DNA from: Alkalibacter mobilis | GTDB taxonomy: Bacteria; Bacillota; Clostridia; Eubacteriales; Alkalibacteraceae | DNA: 64,000 bases | Direction: 5' to 3' | Assembly: GCF_015594845.1 (NCBI RefSeq) | Contig: NZ_JADNRK010000005.1 | Span: 80,388 to 144,387 of the forward strand | In this document: one piece after another, positions 19,041 through 27,050 of the stretch | Layout of the letters: each line of letters opens with the position of its first letter | Position numbering within the stretch: position 1 is the first letter of the stretch | The notes under the pieces: generated by a model | What the model was told of the DNA's origin: nothing | The model's input: only the letters and a program-made list of their open reading frames with translations | Databases searched by the model: none | Program-made: the position numbers and the translations under genes

Positions 19041-19577
19041 ATGAAAGACTTAAAAGGCACACAAACAGAAAAAAATCTATGGACAGCTTTTGCAGGCGAA
19101 TCTCAGGCTAGAAACAAATACGATTACTTTGCCAGCGTTGCAAAAAAAGAAGGCTATGAACAAATAAAGGCGTTCTTTGAGGAAACGGCCGGCAACGAAA
19201 AAGAACATGCCAAATTGTGGTTCAAGTATTTAAAAGGCATCTCCACAACGGAAAACAATCTGGCTGCTGCCGCTGAAGGTGAAAATTACGAGTGGACAGA
19301 CATGTACAAGGAATTTGCTGAAACTGCCAAAGCAGAAGGTTTTGACGAATTAGCAGAAAAATTTGAAGGAGTTGCAAAAGTCGAAAAACTCCATGAAGAA
19401 AGGTACCTAAAACTTTTAGCCAATATTAAAAGCAATACTGTCTTTAATAAACCTGAAGAACAAGTATGGGTTTGCCGAAACTGTGGTCACGTTCATACAG
19501 GAAGCTCCGCACCGGACGAATGTCCTGTTTGCGATCATCCTCAGGCCCACTTTGAGCTTAGATGCACTAATTATTAA
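19041..19577 (+). CDS. rbr: Rubrerythrin
   Basis: Non-heme di-iron peroxidase of 178 residues, used by anaerobes to reduce hydrogen peroxide. The ferritin-like domain shows [25 protein letters not shown] and the second helix pair [10 protein letters not shown] supplying glutamate and histidine ligands. The C-terminal rubredoxin domain binds one iron through CRNC and CPVC (about residues 148-166). The ribosome binding site is TTAGGAGGT. It follows glutaredoxin in an apparent sigma-B-controlled operon and is closed by a terminator at 19578-19604. Confidence 0.96.
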   Translation: MKDLKGTQTEKNLWTAFAGESQARNKYDYFASVAKKEGYEQIKAFFEETAGNEKEHAKLWFKYLKGISTTENNLAAAAEGENYEWTDMYKEFAETAKAEGFDELAEKFEGVAKVEKLHEERYLKLLANIKSNTVFNKPEEQVWVCRNCGHVHTGSSAPDECPVCDHPQAHFELRCTNY

Positions 19578-19605
19578 AAAAAAGCGCCCAGGCGCTTTTT
19601 TTATT
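19578..19605. terminator. Bidirectional terminator, rubrerythrin / MarR
   Basis: AAAAAAAGCGCC-AG-GCGCTTTTTTT: GC-rich arms flanked by an A-run and a T-run, so it serves both the plus-strand rubrerythrin unit and the convergent marR gene ending at 19609. Confidence 0.9.
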
Positions 19606-19608
19606 GAT

Positions 19609-20058
19609 CTACTTTGCTGTAGAACCCAGATTGATCTTCATTTTGGTAAACAACCTTCCCAGCTGTTTGACTTCATCGGAATCAAATCCCGATAAGGCCT
19701 CTTCGCTTATGACATTCATGATTTTTTTTGTCTTCATAACTGTATCCCTACCGTATTCGGTGAGAAACACTCTGGTTACCCTTTTGTCTTCGTCGTCTTG
19801 AACCTTTTTTACGATACCGTTATTTTCCATGCATTTTAACATGGTCGTCAATGTAGATGGTTTGATGTTTATTTTTTTGGCCAGTATTTTTTGACTGAGT
19901 CCGCCTTCCTTTTCCAGGATAAACAGAAGGGGAGGTTGCCCGGGATAAACGTTTATCTCCTCCAGCAATTCATGAAGTCGTTTGTAATGATGTCTAAGAA
20001 CCCCGCTAAATTCGTTGTAAACCTGATATTTCATGCTCAGTATGTCATCGCTCATCAT
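19609..20058 (-). CDS. MarR-family transcriptional regulator
   Basis: Winged-helix regulator of 149 residues. The recognition region is LSQKILAKKINIKPSTLTTMLKCMENNGIVKK and the wing DDEDKRVTRVFLTEYG, both classical for MarR. The start is set at the ATG at 20058 (or the next ATG at 20055) behind GGGAGAG. A longer in-frame extension to 20358 would cover the divergent mltG gene and has no ribosome binding site. A perfect 17-base dyad in the divergent gap (20114-20130) is its probable operator, giving autorepression and possibly control of mltG. The ligand is unknown. Confidence 0.9.
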   Translation of the reverse strand: MMSDDILSMKYQVYNEFSGVLRHHYKRLHELLEEINVYPGQPPLLFILEKEGGLSQKILAKKINIKPSTLTTMLKCMENNGIVKKVQDDEDKRVTRVFLTEYGRDTVMKTKKIMNVISEEALSGFDSDEVKQLGRLFTKMKINLGSTAK

Positions 20059-20113
20059 TTCTCTCCCAATCTCATCGATTTTTATTATATAATTATAACA
20101 TAAGCCAAACTTT

Positions 20114-20130
20114 AATTGTGAAACACAATT
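20114..20130. promoter_or_regulatory. Putative MarR operator
   Basis: Perfect inverted repeat AATTGTG-AAA-CACAATT between divergent marR and mltG. It touches the likely -35 region of the marR promoter, whose -10 is a TATAAT about 25 bases further toward marR. Confidence 0.6.
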
Positions 20131-20192
20131 ATTCTGATTTTTAAAAAAATTTATGATATCATGTATTTGACTTTCATTTTGTGAGGTGTTAT

Positions 20193-21242
20193 ATGAAGAA
20201 AATTTTATTTTACATTGCAATAGTCGCCGTTGTCGTTTTAATTGCCGGAAGTACCTTAGCCTACTTCTACTACAACTCCATGTTGGAGCCTGTCTCTGCA
20301 GAATGTGACCCTGTGGTATTTGAGGTAGAATCGGGTAGCACAGTGGCATCCATGGCACAGAGCCTGGAAGACAAAGGGTTGATAAAGAATGCTCTCGCTT
20401 TCAGGATCCATGTAAAGCTTGAAAATCATTTGAATCTGCAGGCTGGGCACTATGAAATCTCGCCTTCAATGAATATACCTGCTGTGGCAGAAAAGATATT
20501 TTCAGGAGACGCCGTATTTCCCGACACTGTTATCGTCACATTCCCTGAAGGGAAAACCCTTGACGAGATGGCCGAGATTTTCGCTAACCAAACCAATAAT
20601 ACCAAAGAACAGGTCATGGACATTTGGAACAGCGATGAATTTGTACAGAGCTCAATAGAAAATTACTGGTTCGTAACCGAAGAAGTAAAAAATCCTGATT
20701 TGAAATATCCTCTGAACGGATATTTTTTTCCAAATACTTATCATTTTAAAGATAAAGATGTTTCTCCTGAAGAAGCTGCAGAAATTCTTTTAGATGAAAT
20801 GGACAGGGTTTTGAGCAAATACAGGGATTCCATAGATTCTACCGATTTGAGCGCACATGAAATTTTGACCATGGCTTCTATAATCGAATACGAGGCTATC
20901 TTTGACGAAGACAGACCTATTGTTTCCGGTGTTTTTTACAATAGACTTGAAAGCCGAATGAGACTTCAAAGCTGTGCCACGCTTCAGATGGCTCTTGGCA
21001 TCCATAAGCAAATCTATTCCAATTCAGATATGGCCGTAGATTCACCTTATAATACATATCTTGTTGACGGTCTACCTGTCGGTCCGGGAAATTCTCCCGG
21101 TGAGCCATCGATTGATGCAGCAATCAATCCGGCCGAACACAATTATTTTTACTTCCTTTCCGATATTTACGGCGACAACAAGACATACTTCTCTGAGACA
21201 TACGAGCAACATAACAAATTAAAAAACGAACTGCTGAAATAA
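20193..21242 (+). CDS. mltG: Endolytic transglycosylase MltG
   Basis: Membrane-anchored lytic transglycosylase of 349 residues that cuts nascent peptidoglycan strands. One N-terminal membrane helix (ILFYIAIVAVVVLIAGS) is followed by a LysM-like subdomain and the YceG catalytic domain. The catalytic glutamate lies in TMASIIEYEA, with RLESRMRLQSCATLQ and YNTYLVDGLPVGPGNSPG as family motifs. The ATG at 20193 has GAGGTG upstream, better than the GTG at 20181. It is a single gene, closed by a terminator overlapping the convergent methyltransferase gene. Confidence 0.93.
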   Translation: MKKILFYIAIVAVVVLIAGSTLAYFYYNSMLEPVSAECDPVVFEVESGSTVASMAQSLEDKGLIKNALAFRIHVKLENHLNLQAGHYEISPSMNIPAVAEKIFSGDAVFPDTVIVTFPEGKTLDEMAEIFANQTNNTKEQVMDIWNSDEFVQSSIENYWFVTEEVKNPDLKYPLNGYFFPNTYHFKDKDVSPEEAAEILLDEMDRVLSKYRDSIDSTDLSAHEILTMASIIEYEAIFDEDRPIVSGVFYNRLESRMRLQSCATLQMALGIHKQIYSNSDMAVDSPYNTYLVDGLPVGPGNSPGEPSIDAAINPAEHNYFYFLSDIYGDNKTYFSETYEQHNKLKNELLK

Positions 21243-21245
21243 TTT

Positions 21246-21279
21246 GGTGCCCGATTTTTAACGGGCACCACTTTTTTTT
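21246..21279 (+). terminator. Terminator of mltG
   Basis: GGTGCCCG / CGGGCACC stem (21246-21253, 21262-21269) followed by TTTTTTTT. Its right arm falls inside the last codons of the convergent methyltransferase gene. Confidence 0.88.
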
Positions 21280-22076
21280 GACTCCCAATACAACCAAGCA
21301 ACTTTAGCGGTGTAATTTTGTCGAATCATTCCATCAGGGTCAATTTTGTTTTCAAGGTAACTGCTTAATCGATCCCACTCTTTTGCATCCAGTGACAGTT
21401 CCTTTCCATATAATTCCACAGCTTCTTCCAGAGTATAATTTCTAATTATAGTAGGATCAAAATAAAATATTTCAGGATAAATACCCATGTGCCAAAGAAT
21501 ATTGAAAGCAATATATATTTTGTTTCTGGCAGGGTCTTCCGGCTTGGATATTTTCAAGTGATCGCAGATATCACTTTTAAGATCTCTCCTGTAAACAAAA
21601 GAACTCAACATGCATACTTCCCTGCTGGCTTCGTTCATTTTCACAAGTTGCTCACCACTGCTGATTCCAGGAGTCATGGAAGCTACTACCACATCAAAGT
21701 TATTTTCCCAGCCAATCTCTTTCAGATTTATTTTTTCCCATGGTGCATTTATGAATTCAACATTTTCAATCCCCAATTTCGCAGCATTTTCTCTGGCATG
21801 AGTTATCATATTTTCAGAAATATCTATCCCCACCGCCTTTTCAAACTCTTTTGAAAGGTCATTTACGCATTTGCCAGGACCGCAGCCGATGTCCAAAACA
21901 GACTTTCCCCTTCCGTCAAAATTTTTCAAATCTAAAACCGTTTTAAGTTCGACACAATTGTCTCTGCCCCTGTTATTGAACTCATCCGCCCTTAGATTCC
22001 AATAATCCTTCAAGTCATCAAGTTCCTTCTCGTTGGGTTCTCTGTCCCACAACTTATAGAAATCATTGACATCCAT
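21258..22076 (-). CDS. Class I SAM-dependent methyltransferase
   Basis: Protein of 272 residues with the SAM-binding motif I VLDIGCGPGKCVNDL, motif II acidic end AVGIDIS and a following ENVEFINAPWEKI, so a Rossmann methyltransferase. The N-terminus (DVNDFYKLWDREPNEKELDD) and the C-terminal half are not diagnostic, and the methyl acceptor is unknown. Related proteins are common in anaerobes beside Crp-type regulators and corrinoid genes. It follows the Crp/Fnr gene by 15 bases and is probably cotranscribed. Confidence 0.85.
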   Translation of the reverse strand: MDVNDFYKLWDREPNEKELDDLKDYWNLRADEFNNRGRDNCVELKTVLDLKNFDGRGKSVLDIGCGPGKCVNDLSKEFEKAVGIDISENMITHARENAAKLGIENVEFINAPWEKINLKEIGWENNFDVVVASMTPGISSGEQLVKMNEASREVCMLSSFVYRRDLKSDICDHLKISKPEDPARNKIYIAFNILWHMGIYPEIFYFDPTIIRNYTLEEAVELYGKELSLDAKEWDRLSSYLENKIDPDGMIRQNYTAKVAWLYWESKKSGAR

Positions 22077-22091
22077 TCTAAACCCACCTTT

Positions 22092-22784
22092 TCAATCAGC
22101 CATCTCTTTTAAACTCTCCAAATCCAGGATGGTGATTTGATTTTTTTTGTAATCTATAATACCTTCCTCTCTTAATTTTGCCATTTCTCGTGACATGGAA
22201 GGCCTTGAAACATTGAGAAAATCCGATAGCTCATTCCTGTTCATATCAAGGTTCAAAACCTTTCCTTTTGCTTTTTTCTGTTGATCTACAAAATATGCAC
22301 TCAGTTTTCCCCTCATGCTTTTTATAGAAAGATATTCGACTTTTTTGTTGAGCATCAAAGCTCTGTTCGAAACTATTTTGAGCATATTCTGTATCAGGCT
22401 TTTATGCCACGAACACATTTTAGGGCATTGCCCCACTATGGCCGATTTGTCCAAAAGCATTACCGTAGTGTCTTTTGTTGCCTCAACCGTAACAGGATAT
22501 ATGGACTGATTCGAGAACGCTATCATCTCACCGTACATTTCGCCTGGATTTAAAAGGGATATCACTATTTTATTTCCCGCCATGTTTTCTTTGGTGACCG
22601 TTACCTGCCCTTCCAAGATGACTCCTATGGATATAAATGGATCTCCTGCCATGGCTATCAATTCATTTTTTTTGTATTTTTTTATTGCAGGTTTTAGACA
22701 TGACAACAGTTGATCTATGCTGTAATCGTCGATATCTTCGAACAGTGGATTTTTTTCTAAAATTTTATAGTATTTATTTATCAT
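22092..22784 (-). CDS. Crp/Fnr-family transcriptional regulator
   Basis: Regulator of 230 residues with an N-terminal cyclic-nucleotide-binding-like beta barrel (GVILEGQVTVTKEN, LLNPGEMYGEM) and a C-terminal winged helix (MNRNELSDFLNVSRPSMSREMAKLREEGII). No cysteine cluster of the Fnr type is seen at the N-terminus. The ligand is unknown; the cAMP-contacting residues are not evident. The ATG at 22784 behind GAGGAG is preferred over the upstream ATG at 22820, which lies inside the probable operator. A perfect dyad just downstream of the promoter suggests autoregulation. Confidence 0.9.
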   Translation of the reverse strand: MINKYYKILEKNPLFEDIDDYSIDQLLSCLKPAIKKYKKNELIAMAGDPFISIGVILEGQVTVTKENMAGNKIVISLLNPGEMYGEMIAFSNQSIYPVTVEATKDTTVMLLDKSAIVGQCPKMCSWHKSLIQNMLKIVSNRALMLNKKVEYLSIKSMRGKLSAYFVDQQKKAKGKVLNLDMNRNELSDFLNVSRPSMSREMAKLREEGIIDYKKNQITILDLESLKEMAD

Positions 22785-22801
22785 ATTATCTCCTCGTTTT
22801 T

Positions 22802-22817
22802 TGTATCTCCAGATACA
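22802..22817. promoter_or_regulatory. Crp/Fnr-type operator, autoregulatory
   Basis: Perfect dyad TGTATCT-CC-AGATACA, with the TGT...ACA ends typical of Crp/Fnr sites. It lies between the promoter and the start codon of the crp-like gene, a position suited to repression. Confidence 0.65.
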
Positions 22818-22831
22818 CAAAATATGAATTC

Positions 22832-22861
22832 ATTATAATATAATGGGTATATAAATTGCAA
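22832..22861 (-). promoter_or_regulatory. Promoter of the Crp/Fnr-methyltransferase unit
   Basis: Minus-strand TTGCAA (22856-22861), an 18-base spacer and TATAAT (22832-22837). The expected start is about eight bases before the TGTATCT dyad. Confidence 0.6.
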
Positions 22862-22933
22862 CCAAGGGATTTGTTAAATTTAAAGCTTGATATTTAAAAA
22901 ACTTTAATATCCCACATACAAGGAGGAATTAAA

Positions 22934-23254
22934 ATGCTGGAAAAATTATTCGGTTACACTTTGAAAACAGAAAAGACAATTGAAAAAATCGTTGATGATG
23001 CCAATGTAAACATCAACCACATGGTACTTCCAAATGGCGAGGGGTTACCTGAACATTTTGCCAACTCAAATGTATACATGATCGTAACAAATGGGACAAT
23101 AACATTGCAATTGGACGAACAGGAAAAACACAGATATGATAAAGGAAGCATTATAAACATACCTTTCAAGACCAAGATGAATGTATTCAACGACAGCTGC
23201 GACCTGACAGAAATTTTCGTCGTCAAGGCACCCGCACCTTCGTCCATGAAATAA
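22934..23254 (+). CDS. Cupin-domain protein
   Basis: Small beta-barrel protein of 106 residues (VYMIVTNGTITLQLDEQEKHRYDKGSIINIPFKT). The central metal-binding histidines of cupin motif 1 are only partly present (one His in PEHFANS), so a catalytic role is uncertain. It is divergent from the Crp/Fnr gene, whose operator region it shares, and so may be a target of that regulator. Ribosome binding site AAGGAGG. No pathway can be assigned. Confidence 0.75.
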   Translation: MLEKLFGYTLKTEKTIEKIVDDANVNINHMVLPNGEGLPEHFANSNVYMIVTNGTITLQLDEQEKHRYDKGSIINIPFKTKMNVFNDSCDLTEIFVVKAPAPSSMK

Positions 23255-23256
23255 AA

Positions 23257-23296
23257 AACAAGCGCCTCACAAATTGATCGTGGGGCGCTTGTTTTA
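23257..23296. terminator. Bidirectional terminator, cupin / TspO-like
   Basis: AACAAGCGCC...GGCGCTTGTT arms around a short loop, with A-rich and T-rich flanks. It ends the plus-strand cupin gene and the minus-strand znu operon. Confidence 0.85.
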
Positions 23297-24097
23297 TCCA
23301 AAAAATCTAGATTTTATTTTTTTTCTTTTCCTGATATTCAATAAAAACAAGACAAAAATCACAGCTACACTGGCATAAGAGGCCACTACCACACCTGGGT
23401 ACGCAAATTCAAACTGAAATTGATGTTTGTAAATGATCCCGGAAAGTGTCCAAATATAAACAGCTCCGTAGACAATATCGTTCTTTTGTACAACAAAAGT
23501 CCCAATTATAAAAGTTGCAACCATCAAAATCAAGATAGTCCACAGTTCCTCTGATAATCCAAATCCACTCCACTCCAAATGAACAAGCAAAGCTGTAACA
23601 TTTGCAATGGTGGCAACAGTTATCCAACCCGTATATAGTGAAAACGGGATCCCCACAAAAAATTTATTGTTTGGATCAGCAAATATATTTGAATGTATCT
23701 TATCGTAGATCAGCAACAATACAAGCAACAACAAAATCATGACGACGAGACTATACTCAACATAAAGATAATGCCATAAAACCAGCCACGCCGCATTCAA
23801 TACGCAACTTATCAAAAAAAGCCACCCGATGTTTTCCACTACTTTTTTATCAGATTTTCTTCCAAAAAAATCATATCCATATACTACGAAAACAATCAAA
23901 AAAAAGTAGATCAATCCCCAGATCGAAAATACATATCCTGAGGGAGTGAATAGATTAGGGTAAAAATCAGAAATCTCGCCTGTGTTAAACCCATTTATAG
24001 GCAAAATGTTAGCCAGTGCATTTACAACAAGAACCAAAATCAAACCCAATGTATTTGCCGCTTTTAGTTTTGCGGGAACTATTCTATCGTTGAACAC
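23294..24097 (-). CDS. TspO/MBR-like tryptophan-rich membrane protein
   Basis: Membrane protein of 267 residues with about seven hydrophobic segments. FTPSGYVFSIWGLIY, LNAAWLVLWHYL and PFSLYTGWITVATIANV resemble the extended bacterial branch of the TspO/MBR (tryptophan-rich sensory protein) family. Canonical TspO binds porphyrins; whether this longer relative does is unknown. It starts four bases after the stop of the zinc permease gene and is the last gene of that operon, suggesting a membrane role tied to metal or tetrapyrrole homeostasis. The C-terminus is basic (IRKRKKIKSR). Confidence 0.7.
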   Translation of the reverse strand: MFNDRIVPAKLKAANTLGLILVLVVNALANILPINGFNTGEISDFYPNLFTPSGYVFSIWGLIYFFLIVFVVYGYDFFGRKSDKKVVENIGWLFLISCVLNAAWLVLWHYLYVEYSLVVMILLLLVLLLIYDKIHSNIFADPNNKFFVGIPFSLYTGWITVATIANVTALLVHLEWSGFGLSEELWTILILMVATFIIGTFVVQKNDIVYGAVYIWTLSGIIYKHQFQFEFAYPGVVVASYASVAVIFVLFLLNIRKRKKIKSRFFG

Positions 24098-24101
24098 ATA
24101 A

Positions 24102-24920
24102 TCACACCCTTTTTTTTGAAATGATCCTGCTAACAGGATATGTCAAGGCGTAAACCAATATGGAAACCATTATTATTGATGCTCCTGAAGGAATATTGTA
24201 CATGTATGAAAACCACATTCCTCCGATACTGGTAATAGAACCTATCAAAGTAGAGTATATCATAATTCTACCCAAATCTCGGGAAAAAATTTTAGCAGTT
24301 GCAATTGGGATGGTAAGCATGGCTATTGAAAGAACTATCCCTACGACCTTTATCAAAAAAACGATTCCGACTGAAATAGAAATGTATAATAAGTATTCCA
24401 TAAAAGTTGTATTGATACCCAATATTTTCAGATACTCTTCATCAAAAAGATATCCTTTCAGATACCTGAAAAGGCTTATCGACAATAGGACGGTCATGAA
24501 TGCTGTCAGCGCAAGTATCTTGACAAATCTTGATGATACTGTAAGGATATCTCCAAAAAGATAAGTCGTCATATCGGGAGGATATCCCGGAGTCAATGCT
24601 ATGAATATTACTCCCAGTGCCATTCCCACAGCCCAGAACATACCGATAAGCGTATCAGCTTCAGTTGATGTTCTTCTCTTAATTGAAGCTATACCTAACG
24701 CTGCAGACACCGCAAACCCAACGCCCCCTATGAGAGGTTCTATTCCTAATAGAAATCCCAAACCTATCCCGCCAAAGGATGTATGCGCTATCCCGCCACT
24801 CATGCTTACAAGCTTTTTTTCAACTATTATGGTTCCTATTATACCGCATATGACACTGGACAGCAGTGCGCTGTAAAATGCATTCCGCATAAAATCGTAT
24901 TCAATAAGCACTCCAATCAT
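24102..24920 (-). CDS. znuB: Zinc/manganese ABC transporter permease
   Basis: Integral membrane permease of the ABC-3 family, 272 residues and about eight helices. It has the typical GGIAHTSFGGIGLGFLLG segment and a cytoplasmic loop LGIASIKRRTSTEADTLIG. The ATG at 24920, four bases after the upstream ATPase stop and behind AAAGGA, is used; a longer frame to 24977 would overlap the ATPase gene by 53 bases. Middle gene of the unit znuA-znuC-znuB-tspO. Confidence 0.92.
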   Translation of the reverse strand: MIGVLIEYDFMRNAFYSALLSSVICGIIGTIIVEKKLVSMSGGIAHTSFGGIGLGFLLGIEPLIGGVGFAVSAALGIASIKRRTSTEADTLIGMFWAVGMALGVIFIALTPGYPPDMTTYLFGDILTVSSRFVKILALTAFMTVLLSISLFRYLKGYLFDEEYLKILGINTTFMEYLLYISISVGIVFLIKVVGIVLSIAMLTIPIATAKIFSRDLGRIMIYSTLIGSITSIGGMWFSYMYNIPSGASIIMVSILVYALTYPVSRIISKKRV

Positions 24921-24924
24921 TCTT

Positions 24925-25605
24925 TTACGTCCTTTCTCCATGGTAGTGTTCGTGATTGTTTCTGCGTGAGTCTCCACTATATATTATTTTCTTGTTGAGC
25001 AACACTACGTGCCTCTTATTGTTGTTCAAATATTCTATATCGTGAGTCACCAGGATCACAGCTTTATCTTCATTAAATTTATGGAGGATCTTGTATATTT
25101 CATTTTTATTCTCGGCATCCAAATTTGCAGTCGGTTCGTCAAGAATCAACAAATCAGGCTCGGTGACCAATGCCCTTGCTATGAGAACTTTCTGAAGTTG
25201 TCCGCCGGACAACTCGCCAATCTGCCTATTTTTCAAAGTTTCAAGCCCTAATCTCTCAATAATATCATCGGTCAACCTTTTATCTTCCTCGGAATACCTG
25301 CTGAACATTCTTATTTTGGGTTTGATCCTGCCGGTTATTATCACATCATGCACGCTTATGGGAAAATTTCTGTCGAATTTAGTGTGTTGAGGTACGTATC
25401 CGATGCGCAGACCTTTTTTGATCTCTACTATTCCTGAAGAAGGTTTTACCAATCCAAGAATCGTCTTTATCAGAGTCGTCTTGCCTCCTCCATTAGGCCC
25501 GATTATGCTCAAAAATTCCTTATCGACAATTGAAAGGCAGACGCCTTCCAAAGCTTTTGTCCCAAAATATTCCACACTGATGTTATTGATGTCAATTATG
25601 TTCAA
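24925..25605 (-). CDS. znuC: Zinc/manganese ABC transporter ATP-binding protein
   Basis: ABC ATPase of 226 residues with Walker A GPNGGGKTT, signature LSGGQLQ, Walker B LLILDEPTANLD and switch His in VTHDIEYL. The C-terminus is histidine-bearing (NNHEHYHGERT). It overlaps the znuA stop by four bases (ATGA), indicating translational coupling. Together with ZnuA and ZnuB it forms a metal importer. Confidence 0.93.
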   Translation of the reverse strand: MNIIDINNISVEYFGTKALEGVCLSIVDKEFLSIIGPNGGGKTTLIKTILGLVKPSSGIVEIKKGLRIGYVPQHTKFDRNFPISVHDVIITGRIKPKIRMFSRYSEEDKRLTDDIIERLGLETLKNRQIGELSGGQLQKVLIARALVTEPDLLILDEPTANLDAENKNEIYKILHKFNEDKAVILVTHDIEYLNNNKRHVVLLNKKIIYSGDSRRNNHEHYHGERT

Positions 25606-26558
25606 AGCCCACTCTCCTCACTTAGAACTTGTAAAAATGTATCTTTGATCTTCTTGAGATTTTCAATGTAGTCCGGCGCCAACGGTGCGAATTCCATCAC
25701 GGTTCCACCGATCTCATCGGCAATAGTTTGAGCCTGCCCTTTATCGTGCTCCTGCTGGTAGAACACTACTTTTATCGAGTTTTCGTTGGCGTAATCGATT
25801 ATTTCCTTTAATCTGGTTGCCGTTGCCTCCTTGCCTTCGGACTCGATTGGAACCATAGTTAAATCATAATCATTTGCAAAATATCCCAAGGATGGATGGT
25901 ATATCAGAAACTTCCTGAATTTCAAGCCTTCCAGTGCTGTTTTTATATCCGCATCCGTTTCTTTCAGCTCATCGATATAGGCTTGCGCTCTTTCATGATA
26001 AGTTTTACTATTTTCAGGATCCGTCTCGGATAATTTGTCTCTGATGGCTTCAACCATGATCACAACTCTTTTGGGGGACATCCAAATATGGCTGTCCCTT
26101 CCCTCGTGTGTATGATCATCTTCATCTTCATGTGAGTGATCATCTGCAATTGCATCCACAGGTATTTCAGTACTATAATCGATGTGGGGATATACGTCGT
26201 CTACAATCTCATCGAGATGTACGATTTCCATATTTGGATTCAGATCTGCTGCCGTATCCAACAAACCTGCCTTTTCAGCTTCAACTCCTATGGCAAAATA
26301 CAGATCTGACTTGCTAAAAACCATCATTTCCTTAGGACTCGGCTCATAGTTTTCCGGATTGCCTCCAGGCGGAATCATTGTGACAACATCCACAAGGTCG
26401 CCGGCGACCTCTTTAACGAATGTCTCTTGAGGAACTATCGATACTGCAACAACTACATTGTCAGCAGTATTGTCCAAGTTTTGCTGCCTGTCGCAGGACA
26501 CAAGAAACAAAGCAAAAAATATTGCCAGTGATATATTGATGAATTTTAGTGTTTTCAT
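25602..26558 (-). CDS. znuA: Zinc-binding lipoprotein of ABC transporter
   Basis: Substrate-binding lipoprotein of 318 residues. A signal peptide ends in a lipobox (FALFLVSC), giving a lipid-anchored cysteine. The cluster A-1 fold shows VTMIPPGGNPENYEPSP, a histidine/acid-rich loop (DDHSHEDEDDHTHEGRDSH) typical of zinc rather than manganese binders, WMSPKR and LIYHPSLGYFANDY. The ATG at 26558 follows GGAGGTG; a longer frame to 26624 starts within the promoter and is rejected. First gene of znuA-C-B-tspO. Confidence 0.93.
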   Translation of the reverse strand: MKTLKFINISLAIFFALFLVSCDRQQNLDNTADNVVVAVSIVPQETFVKEVAGDLVDVVTMIPPGGNPENYEPSPKEMMVFSKSDLYFAIGVEAEKAGLLDTAADLNPNMEIVHLDEIVDDVYPHIDYSTEIPVDAIADDHSHEDEDDHTHEGRDSHIWMSPKRVVIMVEAIRDKLSETDPENSKTYHERAQAYIDELKETDADIKTALEGLKFRKFLIYHPSLGYFANDYDLTMVPIESEGKEATATRLKEIIDYANENSIKVVFYQQEHDKGQAQTIADEIGGTVMEFAPLAPDYIENLKKIKDTFLQVLSEESGL

Positions 26559-26595
26559 ATGCACCTCCAAAAATCTGTCATTTGCATTTAATTCT

Positions 26596-26624
26596 ATTCT
26601 ACTTTTTAAAAATTTCATCGTCAA
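26596..26624 (-). promoter_or_regulatory. Sigma-A promoter of the znu operon
   Basis: Minus-strand TTGACG (26619-26624), a 17-base spacer and TAGAAT (26596-26601). I see no convincing Zur box in the flanking sequence. Confidence 0.65.
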
Positions 26625-26680
26625 CTTAAAGGGTGAAAATCTCTGATCAAATTTCAGGACTTTGCCAATTTCACATTAAT

Positions 26681-26701
26681 AAAGACGGTTTTACCGTCTT
26701 T
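26681..26701 (-). terminator. Hairpin at the end of the dsrE-like gene
   Basis: AAAGACGGT-TTT-ACCGTCTTT, a perfect nine-base stem overlapping the stop codon of the DsrE-like gene. The outer A/T pairs supply the T-run. Confidence 0.75.
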
Positions 26702-27038
26702 AAAGAGTTATGACATCATAACCATTTTGAATGAATTTCATCATGGAAGGATGGCCTTTAAGATCATCCCCAAGGGGAATACCCAAAGTGGAATTGAATT
26801 CCAAAACTCCCATCTTTGCCGAACATGCTTTGCATATGCATTCGATCAATCCCAATTCCTTGGCTTTCAAGTACATGTTGTTTTTACTTTCTTCCAAGAT
26901 TTTCGGCAGTAGAACCGCCTCTCCTTCAAAAACGATTTTTACCTCTCTTCCCTTTTCATGCATGTCTAAAGCATTTAGTAAAACATGTACAAAACACATT
27001 TCCTCACCTTTAAAAGCAAAGAATACAGTTTTTCCCAT
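26700..27038 (-). CDS. DsrE/DsrF-like protein
   Basis: Protein of 112 residues with the DsrE-type opening (KTVFFAFKGEEMCFVHVLLNALDMHEKG). A cysteine group CICKACSAKMG lies near residue 70, where sulfur-carrying cysteines sit in this fold. DsrE-like proteins handle sulfane sulfur or act as small accessory proteins; the precise role is open. It follows the TudS-like gene by 12 bases and is the last gene of the pirin-TudS-DsrE unit. Confidence 0.8.
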   Translation of the reverse strand: MGKTVFFAFKGEEMCFVHVLLNALDMHEKGREVKIVFEGEAVLLPKILEESKNNMYLKAKELGLIECICKACSAKMGVLEFNSTLGIPLGDDLKGHPSMMKFIQNGYDVITL

Positions 27039-27050
27039 AATAGTCCCTCC

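Noticed and set aside
20059..20358. N-terminal extension of the MarR protein by 100 residues
   Set aside because: It would overlap the divergent mltG gene and its signal segment, has no ribosome binding site, and gives a low-complexity non-MarR sequence.
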